A DNA stretch of 5,097 bases from Mycobacterium sp. (lineage in GTDB: Bacteria > Actinomycetota > Actinomycetes > Mycobacteriales > Mycobacteriaceae): NCBI GenBank assembly GCA_025965815.1, contig JAOPWF010000568.1:1-5097 (forward strand). The letters run 5' to 3'. Shown piece after piece: positions 1 through 4,666 of this stretch (its first letter is position 1; each line of letters opens with the position of its first letter). Both the position numbers and the translations under genes were made by a program. The notes under the pieces are model-generated. The model did no database searches and was not told where the DNA came from. It worked only from the letters and a program-made list of their open reading frames with translations.

Positions 1-212
1 TGATGATGGTCAAGCTGGCGATGAACTCGGCGCTGTTCAACCAGGGCGTCGCCACCAGCGCCATGGTGAGCACCGTGTTCGATGGGATCGCCCGCCATAC
101 GCCCGAAGGCCACGCATTCGTCGCCGACGCGGTCGAACACGGCTTCCGGGACGCGGTGCGTCATCGCGACGAGCCCTTCGGCGACCACGGCCGCCAGTCG
201 TCGGGGGTATAG
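1..212 (+). CDS. echA4: Enoyl-CoA hydratase/isomerase (crotonase) family protein, C-terminal part only; echA4-like
   Basis: Only the last 69 complete codons are present; the reading frame is open from the window edge to TAG at 210-212, so the true start lies outside. The residues resemble the helical C-terminal end of crotonase-fold enzymes, which form the trimer interface and cover the acyl-CoA pocket. Visible stretches include VKLAMNSALF, an ARHTPEG segment and RDEPFGD near the end, a combination I associate with mycobacterial EchA4-type proteins. The oxyanion-hole and catalytic motifs would lie upstream and cannot be checked. The next gene begins 2 bases after the stop, so translation is probably coupled. 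The likely role is hydration or isomerisation of an acyl-CoA in the cytoplasm. The assignment rests on these short motifs plus synteny with Rv0673-Rv0675; the substrate is unknown. Confidence 0.75.
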   Translation, partial: MMVKLAMNSALFNQGVATSAMVSTVFDGIARHTPEGHAFVADAVEHGFRDAVRHRDEPFGDHGRQSSGV

Positions 213-214
213 AC

Positions 215-946
215 ATGCGGACGCTCGCGAGGATGCCGGCCCGCTCTGTTGTGCTCAGCGTGCTGCTCGGTGCGCATCCGGCGTCGGCGACCGCGAGCGA
301 ACTGATCAGGCTGACAGCTGATTTCGGCATCCGGGAGTCCACGCTGCGGGTCGCGCTGACCCGCATGGTGGGCGCGGGCGACCTGGTCCGCTCGGCCGCC
401 GGCTACCGGCTGTCCGATCGTCTGCTGGCCCGGCAGCGACGCCAGGACGACGCCATGCGCCCCAAGGTCCGGGCGTGGCGGGGGAGCTGGACCACCATCG
501 TCGTGACCAGTGTCGGGACGGATGCGCGCAGCCGCGCGGCGATGCGAACCGCACTGCTGGACAACAGGTTCGCCGAACTCAGAGAAGGCGTGTGGCTGCG
601 TCCCGACAACCTGGCGCTGGAGCTGCCGCCGGACATCTGCAAGAGGGTGCGGGTGCTGCGGGCCCGGGACGACGACCCTGCGGAGCTGGCCGCACGGCTA
701 TGGGACCTGCCGGGATGGGCGCACACGGCGCGCGGTCTGCTCGACGACATGGCCGCGGCCACCGACGTGCCGGGCCGATTCGTGGCCGCGGCCGGCATGG
801 TGCGCCATCTGCTGACCGATCCTGTACTGCCCGAAGAACTGCTGCCGGACGCGTGGCCCGGTGATGCGCTACGGGAGTCGTATGCGGGCTTCGCCGCCGA
901 GCTGGTCGCTCGACGGGACGACGTCGAGATGATGGAGGCGACATGA
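215..946 (+). CDS. PaaX-family transcriptional regulator (Rv0674-like)
   Basis: This 243-residue cytoplasmic protein fits the PaaX family, whose best-known member represses phenylacetate degradation genes and is released by phenylacetyl-CoA. The N-terminal winged helix-turn-helix starts around residues 9-19 (ARSVVLSVLLG), has a probable recognition helix at 41-55 (ESTLRVALTRMVGAG) and a wing at 56-66. The central part carries LREGVWLRP at 122-130. The C-terminal PaaX_C region ends with LPDAWPGDALRESY at 210-223. The ATG at 215 has a GGGGG stretch 7 bases upstream; an in-frame ATG at 233 is possible but has no better ribosome site. The gene sits between two crotonase genes, 2 bases after the first and overlapping the second by 4 bases. 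Control of this acyl-CoA operon through an acyl-CoA ligand is therefore a reasonable inference. No paa catabolic genes are visible, so phenylacetate itself need not be the signal. Confidence 0.85.
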   Translation: MRTLARMPARSVVLSVLLGAHPASATASELIRLTADFGIRESTLRVALTRMVGAGDLVRSAAGYRLSDRLLARQRRQDDAMRPKVRAWRGSWTTIVVTSVGTDARSRAAMRTALLDNRFAELREGVWLRPDNLALELPPDICKRVRVLRARDDDPAELAARLWDLPGWAHTARGLLDDMAAATDVPGRFVAAAGMVRHLLTDPVLPEELLPDAWPGDALRESYAGFAAELVARRDDVEMMEAT

Positions 947-1752
947 CTACGACTGGTCCGGCGGGCTGGAGCGAAGCGACCCGGGAATCAAGTGGTGGCG
1001 TGCGGGTCGAGCGCGACGGCCCGGTGACGACGGTGATCATGAACCGGCCGCGGGCACGCAATGCGGTGAACGGCCCGGCCGCCGCCGAACTGTTCGCGGC
1101 GTTCGAGGAGTTCGACAACGACGACAGCGCGTCGGTGGCCGTGTTGTGGGGCGACAACGGAACCTTCTGTGCGGGAGCTGATTTGAAGGCATTCGGCACA
1201 CCGGACTCCAACCCCGTGCACCGGGACGGACCCGGCCCGATGGGGCCAAGCCGGATGGTGCTCTCCAAGCCGGTGATCGCAGCGGTCAGCGGATACGCGG
1301 TCGCTGGTGGTCTGGAGCTGGCGCTCTGGTGCGACCTGCGGGTGGCCGAGGAGGACGCCGTTTTCGGGGTGTTCTGCCGGCGCTGGGGTGTGCCGCTCAT
1401 CGACGGCGGCACCGTTCGGTTGCCGCGCCTGATCGGTCACAGCCGCGCGATGGACATGATCCTCACCGGCCGCGAGGTGAAGGCCGACGAAGCCCACGCC
1501 ATCGCGCTGGCCAACCGCGTCGTCCCCAAGGGTCAGGCCCGCGAAGGCGCCGAGGAGTTGGCCGCCCAGCTCGCCGCGCTGCCGCAGCAGTGCCTGCGAT
1601 CAGATCGGATGTCCATACTCACGCAGTGGGGCCTGTCCGAAACCGACGCCATGGCATACGAATTCGGCAGCCTGTCCAAAGTGGCGGCCGAGTCGCTGGC
1701 CGGTGCACAGCGCTTCGCCGACGGGGCGGGCCGGCACGGCGCCGGCGTTTGA
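943..1752 (+). CDS. echA5: Enoyl-CoA hydratase/isomerase (crotonase) family protein, echA5-like
   Basis: The product has 269 residues, the usual size for a single crotonase domain. The first oxyanion-hole motif is FCAGADL at 75-81. The second is SGYAVAGGLELAL at 116-128, where Glu125 aligns with Glu144 of rat mitochondrial enoyl-CoA hydratase. Twenty residues later, where the rat enzyme has its second acid Glu164, this protein has Cys145 in FGVFCRRWG, followed by PLIDGG (151-156). Classical two-glutamate hydration is thus doubtful; isomerase, lyase or another crotonase chemistry on a CoA thioester is possible. The ATG overlaps the PaaX-like stop codon (ATGA) and has GGAGG at 934-938, a somewhat close ribosome site, so the genes are translationally coupled. 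The sequence and order match Rv0675. Fold and family are secure; the reaction is not. Confidence 0.88.
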   Translation: MTTTGPAGWSEATRESSGGVRVERDGPVTTVIMNRPRARNAVNGPAAAELFAAFEEFDNDDSASVAVLWGDNGTFCAGADLKAFGTPDSNPVHRDGPGPMGPSRMVLSKPVIAAVSGYAVAGGLELALWCDLRVAEEDAVFGVFCRRWGVPLIDGGTVRLPRLIGHSRAMDMILTGREVKADEAHAIALANRVVPKGQAREGAEELAAQLAALPQQCLRSDRMSILTQWGLSETDAMAYEFGSLSKVAAESLAGAQRFADGAGRHGAGV

Positions 1753-1816
1753 TCCCGGGTCGCTTCGCTCTCCCCCGCAAGCGGGCGGTGCCCCCAGCCC
1801 TCGGAGGGCTTAGCCC
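1753..1816. terminator. Convergent-gene junction with GC-rich dyads; possible bidirectional terminator or intergenic repeat
   Basis: Between the echA5 stop and the stop of the opposing lipoprotein gene lie several short dyads. CCCG/CGGG pairs at 1774-1777 and 1782-1785 around the loop CAAG. GCCCTC/GAGGGC lies at 1797-1802 and 1804-1809. GGGCT/AGCCC at 1806-1810 and 1812-1816 overlaps the opposing stop codon. The last two are mutually exclusive and have very small loops. There is no U tract. The position between convergent genes supports a termination role, and the GC-rich run also looks like a mycobacterial dispersed intergenic sequence. Neither reading is proven. Confidence 0.35.
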
Positions 1817-2229
1817 TTCTTGATCGTGTTGCCCGAGCCGAGGTCGTCGACCTTTGGGTTGCCGTCCTTGTAGGTGACGGTGTTGTTCAGGCCGACGACG
1901 CTGATGTCTTTGTCGACTTTCTCGAAGGTGATCTTGTTGTCGGCGCCGCCGATGTTCACCGAGGCGCAGGTGCCCTTGACGGTCAGCGTGTTGTTGGAGC
2001 CGCCGACATTGAGCGACTTGCCGTCGGCGCAGTCAATGTCGGCGGTGGTGCCGAACGATCCGTAGTTGATGGTGTTGCCCACCTCGACCTGTGCGCCCGA
2101 AGACCCCGCTGTCGCCGTTGGGGTGTTGGTGTCCTTGCTCTCCGAGCCGCACCCGGCGAGCCCGAACGCGGCGATTGCAAGCGCCACGGCACCGATACCG
2201 CCGGCCAGTCTGGGGGAGTCGACGCGCAT
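1810..2229 (-). CDS. DUF3060-type envelope lipoprotein (Rv0679c-like)
   Basis: This is a small exported lipoprotein of 139 residues when started at the ATG ending at 2229. That start has AGGAAG 9 bases upstream and gives a short lipoprotein signal peptide. The frame also runs back to a TTG at 2250, which lacks a good ribosome site. The lipobox is GLAGC with the lipidated Cys27, followed by a Ser/Thr/Ala-rich tether (about 28-47). The rest contains a repeat with Gly at 77, 95, 113 and 131 and Asn at 80, 98, 116 and 134, exactly 18 residues apart, each flanked by beta-branched residues, which suggests stacked beta-solenoid turns. Cys67 and Cys88 may form a disulfide. It lies 38 bases after its paralogue and is probably co-transcribed with it. 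I recall Rv0679c described as a cell-envelope protein associated with lipids or lipoglycan; no enzymatic role is evident. Confidence 0.85.
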   Translation of the reverse strand: MRVDSPRLAGGIGAVALAIAAFGLAGCGSESKDTNTPTATAGSSGAQVEVGNTINYGSFGTTADIDCADGKSLNVGGSNNTLTVKGTCASVNIGGADNKITFEKVDKDISVVGLNNTVTYKDGNPKVDDLGSGNTIKKG

Positions 2230-2267
2230 CGTTTCTCGCTTCCTGGTCAAGAGGTGTCGTGGACCGC

Positions 2268-2642
2268 TTATGCGGGCACGCGGTCGATCCGGTTGAGCAT
2301 GGCCAGTTCACGGCCGCGGTCGAGAATGAACGGCTCGCCGTTGTGGTACAGCACCGTCTGGTCAAAGCCGTAGACGGTGATGTCGTTGATCACGGTGTCG
2401 GCGACCACGACGTTGGACGAGCCCTGCATGGTCACCGCCCAGCAGGTCCCCTTCGCGGTGATGGTGTTGCCGGTCCCGTAGACGAACAGCGTCGACCCGT
2501 TGCAGTCGAGGGTCTGGCTGATGCCCTGACCGGTGATGTGGGTGTCGCCGTTCTTCGCGCCTGCCACCGGCATGCCGGCGGCGAGCACGGCCGGATAGGC
2601 GAGGGCGCATGCCCCAAGCACGCCGGCCACTCTTCTCCACAT
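2268..2642 (-). CDS. DUF3060-type secreted protein (Rv0680c-like), paralogue of the downstream lipoprotein
   Basis: The product is 124 residues, the size I recall for Rv0680c. The ATG at 2642 has GAGGGGA about 9 bases upstream; a GTG at 2645, adjacent and in frame, is an alternative. The frame stays open much further upstream, but that extension is Cys/Arg-rich and crosses the divergent promoter and the opposing gene. Residues 1-29 form a Sec signal peptide (MWRR, then a hydrophobic core, ending AGA at 27-29); there is no lipobox, so it is probably released or envelope-associated. Gly56, 74, 92 and 110 recur every 18 residues, with Asn/Asn/Gln three residues after the first three. Cys47 and Cys67 match the cysteine pair of the next gene, and DCxG, NTxTxKGTC and YxxGxP segments align between the two. 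It is the first gene of a two-gene minus-strand operon. Function is unknown; a structural or ligand-binding envelope role is inferred. Confidence 0.82.
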   Translation of the reverse strand: MWRRVAGVLGACALAYPAVLAAGMPVAGAKNGDTHITGQGISQTLDCNGSTLFVYGTGNTITAKGTCWAVTMQGSSNVVVADTVINDITVYGFDQTVLYHNGEPFILDRGRELAMLNRIDRVPA

Positions 2643-2690
2643 CACTGCGGGTCCCCTCTGCTTCAGTACCGCGCACAGTCTGATGGACAG

Positions 2691-2696
2691 AGGGTA
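2691..2696 (-). promoter_or_regulatory. Possible -10 element for the DUF3060 gene pair
   Basis: Read on the minus strand, positions 2696-2691 give TACCCT, fitting the mycobacterial TANNNT -10 consensus. Transcription would begin near 2683, leaving about 40 nt before the ATG at 2642. No convincing -35 sequence lies at the right distance. It is the best candidate in the divergent region for this direction, but the evidence is weak. Confidence 0.25.
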
Positions 2697-2787
2697 CGTG
2701 CAATGCCGGGTGTGGTGGCCACAGTTCGCCACTTCCCGGCAGTTGGTAGAGGTTTCGCGCCGAGTCGCCATCGATGACGGCGCTGGG

Positions 2788-2803
2788 TACCGTAAGGGAC
2801 GGT
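2788..2803 (+). promoter_or_regulatory. Candidate -10 and 5-5-5 dyad over the start of the first DUF3558-like gene
   Basis: TACCGT at 2788-2793 fits the TANNNT -10 consensus and would place the transcript start at about 2800-2802, at or next to the GTG codon, implying a leaderless or nearly leaderless mRNA. The same bases form a perfect inverted repeat, ACCGT (2789-2793), AAGGG, ACGGT (2799-2803), that covers both the -10 and the first two bases of the start codon. If transcription starts further upstream, this becomes an RNA hairpin with the purine-rich ribosome site in its loop. No good -35 is seen. Confidence 0.35.
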
Positions 2804-3335
2804 GAAGTGGCGTTTCGCAGCAGTTGCTTTCACGGCGATCACGGCGTTGGTGACCGCCGTCGGCTGCTCGCACACTGTCGGGGGCACCGCGCATCCCGCA
2901 CTACCCGGCGTGCCCGACGCCGGCCGCAGTTACGGCTACGTCGACAACCGTTGCGGACTGCTACTCGATTCTTCGGTCCAGGAAACCCTCGCCGCCGACC
3001 AGGTGGTGCGGCCCTACAGCGGTGCGGTCTGCCAGTATGTGCTGGCTCGCCAGAACAGGATGATCGACGTCACCTTCGCCTGGTACGAGACGGGCACGTT
3101 GGAGCGCGAGCGCGCGGTGGCCGAGCAGCGGGAGGCAAAGATCTCCGACACCGTCGTCGAGCGCCATAAGGCCTTCCTGGCGAGCACGTCGACGACCGGC
3201 GCCGCGTGTTCCGCGACGGCCGCGGCCAACCCCGGCGTACTGAGTTGGTGGGTGCAGATCCGCGGCCAGTCCTCGGGGGACCCGTGCAAGGATGCCCAAA
3301 AGCTTCTCGCTGCCACGCTGTCGTCGGATCTGTGA
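2802..3335 (+). CDS. Putative DUF3558-like lipoprotein, first of a tandem pair
   Basis: The product has 177 residues. It begins with GTG, the only start that gives a normal signal peptide (MKWRF followed by a hydrophobic run). This ends in the lipobox TAVGC with Cys22, an acceptable but not ideal match because Ala sits at -3. AAGGGA lies only 2 bases before the GTG, which is unusually close and fits the idea of a leaderless transcript. The mature part has cysteines at 51, 77, 136 and 162 that could make two disulfides, an FAWYETG segment near 92-98, LSWWVQI at 147-153, and a DPC motif at 160-162 close to the C-terminus. This pattern resembles DUF3558 lipoproteins of actinobacteria, whose function is unknown. 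The next gene starts 7 bases after the stop and encodes a paralogue, so the two form an operon. I recall no equivalent at this place in M. tuberculosis. Confidence 0.8.
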   Translation: MKWRFAAVAFTAITALVTAVGCSHTVGGTAHPALPGVPDAGRSYGYVDNRCGLLLDSSVQETLAADQVVRPYSGAVCQYVLARQNRMIDVTFAWYETGTLERERAVAEQREAKISDTVVERHKAFLASTSTTGAACSATAAANPGVLSWWVQIRGQSSGDPCKDAQKLLAATLSSDL

Positions 3336-3342
3336 CCCGACG

Positions 3343-3876
3343 ATGAAAGCGCCCCTGACACACATTCTGGCCGCAGCCGCCGCCGCCGTGCTGCTGGCGG
3401 GCTGCGGCTCGTCGGACACCCGGGGGGACTCGGCGGCGCAGGCCACGCAGCCGGCATCCGGCGGCGGTTTCCACAGCGGTGAATGCAACAAGGTCTCCGA
3501 CGACGACGTGCGCCAGGCAGTGGGTTCGCCGAAGTTCTCCAGGGTCGTGGTGAGCGACGCGGGCTGCTTCTGGCAGGAGAACAGCGTGCTCGGAACGTTC
3601 GGCGCGGGCATGGGCATATCGACGTGGTGGTATCGCGGCAGCGACATGGACACCGAGCGCAAGCTGGAACAGCAGGCCGGTCGTCAGCTCACCGAGATGT
3701 CGCTCGCGGGTAACAAGGGCTTCAAGGCCTCCGACGCCAACGCGTGCAGCATCTACGTGGCGAAGGACAGCGACGTCATCACCTGGTCGATACAGACCAT
3801 GAACCCGGCCACCCTGCCCAATTTGTGCACCATCACCGAGCAACTCGCGCAACTGAGCCAGGACCGGGCGAACTGA
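3343..3876 (+). CDS. Putative DUF3558-like lipoprotein, second of a tandem pair
   Basis: The product is 177 residues when started at the ATG at 3343. The frame is open back to 3292, but that extension overlaps the preceding gene and would bury the signal peptide. The signal peptide is an Ala/Leu run ending in a classic lipobox LLAGC with Cys21, followed by a Ser/Gly/Ala/Gln-rich linker to about residue 43. Mature cysteines at 48, 75, 135 and 162 match those of the preceding protein in order and spacing, and STWWYRG (93-99) and ITWSIQT (146-152) align with its FAWYETG and LSWWVQI. No strong ribosome site precedes the ATG; with only 7 bases after the previous stop, translation is probably coupled. 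It is expected to sit on the outer face of the cytoplasmic membrane. Function is unknown, and the DUF3558 assignment is by pattern, not by search. Confidence 0.82.
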   Translation: MKAPLTHILAAAAAAVLLAGCGSSDTRGDSAAQATQPASGGGFHSGECNKVSDDDVRQAVGSPKFSRVVVSDAGCFWQENSVLGTFGAGMGISTWWYRGSDMDTERKLEQQAGRQLTEMSLAGNKGFKASDANACSIYVAKDSDVITWSIQTMNPATLPNLCTITEQLAQLSQDRAN

Positions 3877-3903
3877 CCGGCACCAGCGCCGACCGATTAG
3901 AGT
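3873..3903 (+). promoter_or_regulatory. Possible promoter of the TetR-family gene
   Basis: TAGAGT at 3898-3903 fits the TANNNT -10 pattern. CTGACC at 3873-3878 is a partial -35 match, at a long 19-base spacing and overlapping the end of the upstream lipoprotein gene. The transcript would start near 3910, giving a leader of about 60 nt. CCGACC occurs at 3889-3894 and again at 3909-3914, one copy on each side of the -10. Read-through from the lipoprotein genes is equally possible because no terminator is obvious in the 95-base gap. Confidence 0.3.
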
Positions 3904-3924
3904 TTTGCCCGACCCAGTTACGGG

Positions 3925-3939
3925 ACCCGCGCACCGGGT
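3925..3939 (+). promoter_or_regulatory. 5-5-5 inverted repeat in the leader of the TetR-family gene
   Basis: ACCCG (3925-3929), a 5-base centre CGCAC, and CGGGT (3935-3939) form a perfect dyad about 33 bases before the start codon. It could be an operator for autoregulation, since TetR proteins usually bind dyads near their own promoter, or a small hairpin in the leader. Short GC dyads like this also arise by chance in high-GC DNA. Confidence 0.25.
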
Positions 3940-3971
3940 TCTGTGAGGCTGACCCGGAGGGTGAAGAGCAC

Positions 3972-4571
3972 ATGGCATCTCGGCCTGAGGCGCGATCGGC
4001 GGGCCGATCCCGCCCAGCGACGCGCCTGAGCAGGGATGTCATCGTCAACGCCGCGCTCACCTTCCTGGACCGCGAGGGCTGGGACGCGCTGACCATCAAC
4101 GCGCTGGCCACCCAGCTCGGAACCAAGGGCCCGTCGCTGTACAACCACGTGGACAGCCTGGAGGACCTGCGCCGCAGCGTTCGGATGCGGGTCATCGAGG
4201 ACATCATCGGCATGCTGAACACCGTCGGCGAGGGGCGCACCCGCGACGATGCCGTCCTGGTGATGGCCGGCGCGTACCGCAGCTACGCCCACCACCACCC
4301 CGGCCGGTACTCGGCGTTCACCCGGATGCCGTTGGGTGGTGATGACCCGGAGTACACCGAGGCCACCCGCGCGGCAGCGGGTCCGGTGATCGCGGTGCTG
4401 GCGTCCTACGGCTTGGAAGGCGAGGAAGCCTTCTACGCAGCACTGGAGTTCTGGTCGGCGCTGCACGGCTTCGTGCTGCTGGAAATGACCGGCGTGATGG
4501 ACGAGGTCGATACCGACGCCGTGTTCTCGGACATGGTGCTGCGGCTGGCGACCGGCATGCAGGCGCGTTAA
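3972..4571 (+). CDS. TetR/AcrR-family transcriptional regulator with WHG-type C-terminal domain (Rv0681-like)
   Basis: The product has 199 residues, typical for the family. The ATG at 3972 has GGAGGG 10 bases upstream; the longer open frame from 3744 overlaps the lipoprotein gene and has no regulator-like sequence. The N-terminal tail is basic (2-19). Helix 1 covers about 20-34, and the helix-turn-helix covers about 41-60 (INALATQLG, then GPSLYNHV), followed by the helix-4 region VDSLEDLRR typical of TetR proteins. The ligand-binding half carries AYRSYAHHHPGRY at 101-113 and EFWSALHGFVLLE at 159-171, the Trp/His/Gly signature of the TetR WHG-type C-terminal domain. Such proteins are dimeric repressors released by small hydrophobic ligands. 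The gene is placed between the lipoprotein pair and rpsL, as Rv0681 is before rpsL. Targets and ligand are unknown; candidate dyads lie before it and in the rpsL promoter. Confidence 0.9.
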   Translation: MASRPEARSAGRSRPATRLSRDVIVNAALTFLDREGWDALTINALATQLGTKGPSLYNHVDSLEDLRRSVRMRVIEDIIGMLNTVGEGRTRDDAVLVMAGAYRSYAHHHPGRYSAFTRMPLGGDDPEYTEATRAAAGPVIAVLASYGLEGEEAFYAALEFWSALHGFVLLEMTGVMDEVDTDAVFSDMVLRLATGMQAR

Positions 4572-4586
4572 CGTCCCTGACCGCGG

Positions 4587-4617
4587 GTGGTAGCCTTGAC
4601 CTGCGAAAAGGCACCGC
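4587..4617 (+). terminator. Candidate stem-loop terminator after the TetR-family gene
   Basis: Bases 4587-4597 pair with 4608-4617: GTGGT, a single bulged A (4592), then GCCTT, opposite AAGGC and ACCGC, with one G-U pair and a 10-base loop. It begins 15 bases after the TetR stop and ends about 20 bases before the rpsL -35. There is no downstream U tract, which is common for mycobacterial candidate terminators. It would separate the regulator transcript from the ribosomal operon. Confidence 0.4.
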
Positions 4618-4637
4618 ACAGCCGGGATTGCGTAGGT

Positions 4638-4666
4638 TTGGTCGGTGTGGCCGACCCTGGTATTGT
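4638..4666 (+). promoter_or_regulatory. Housekeeping-type promoter of the rpsL (str) operon
   Basis: TTGGTC at 4638-4643 and TATTGT at 4661-4666 are separated by exactly 17 bases. The TG at 4658-4659, one base before the -10, gives an extended -10 element. TATTGT fits the mycobacterial sigma-A consensus TANNNT. The transcript should start near 4673, giving about 210 nt of leader before rpsL. This is the strongest promoter candidate in the window, as expected for a highly expressed ribosomal-protein operon. Confidence 0.6.
4640..4656. promoter_or_regulatory. Perfect 6-5-6 inverted repeat inside the rpsL promoter spacer (operator-like)
   Basis: GGTCGG (4640-4645), TGTGG, and CCGACC (4651-4656) form a 17-base perfect dyad. 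It starts within the -35 hexamer and ends 4 bases before the -10. A protein bound here would compete with RNA polymerase. A TetR-family gene lies directly upstream, and TetR operators are commonly dyads of about this length, so this protein is the first candidate, but no binding can be shown from sequence. A chance dyad or an RNA-level effect cannot be excluded. Confidence 0.4.

Noticed and set aside
579..1412. 277-codon minus-strand open frame opposite the PaaX-like and echA5-like genes
   Set aside because: Pro/Ser/Arg-rich shadow of two well-supported plus-strand genes with no recognisable domain.
2230..2250. TTG start seven codons before the chosen ATG of the DUF3060-type lipoprotein
   Set aside because: No ribosome site precedes the TTG, whereas AGGAAG is 9 bases before the ATG at 2229.
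2757..2783. GCGCCG/CGGCGC inverted repeat in the divergent region
   Set aside because: Six bases with a 15-base loop in GC-rich DNA; likely by chance, with no clear relation to a promoter.
2643..2894. Upstream extension of the minus-strand DUF3060-type frame to 208 residues
   Set aside because: It would cover the divergent promoter and overlap the first lipoprotein gene by 93 bases; the extension is Cys/Arg-rich without a signal peptide, while the ATG at 2642 gives a good ribosome site and Sec signal.
3292..3342. Earlier start for the second DUF3558-like lipoprotein
   Set aside because: It lies inside the first lipoprotein gene and would place 17 unrelated residues before the signal peptide.
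3744..3971. N-terminal extension of the TetR frame
   Set aside because: It overlaps the end of the second lipoprotein gene; the ATG at 3972 has a strong GGAGGG site and gives a family-typical length.
3070..3978. 302-codon minus-strand open frame opposite the lipoprotein pair
   Set aside because: Antisense shadow: low-complexity Arg-rich translation, no motif, and plus-strand signal peptides and conserved cysteines explain the region.
4596..4601. TTGACC as a -35 for rpsL
   Set aside because: It is a good -35 match but no TANNNT lies 16-19 bases downstream, and it is part of the candidate terminator stem-loop.
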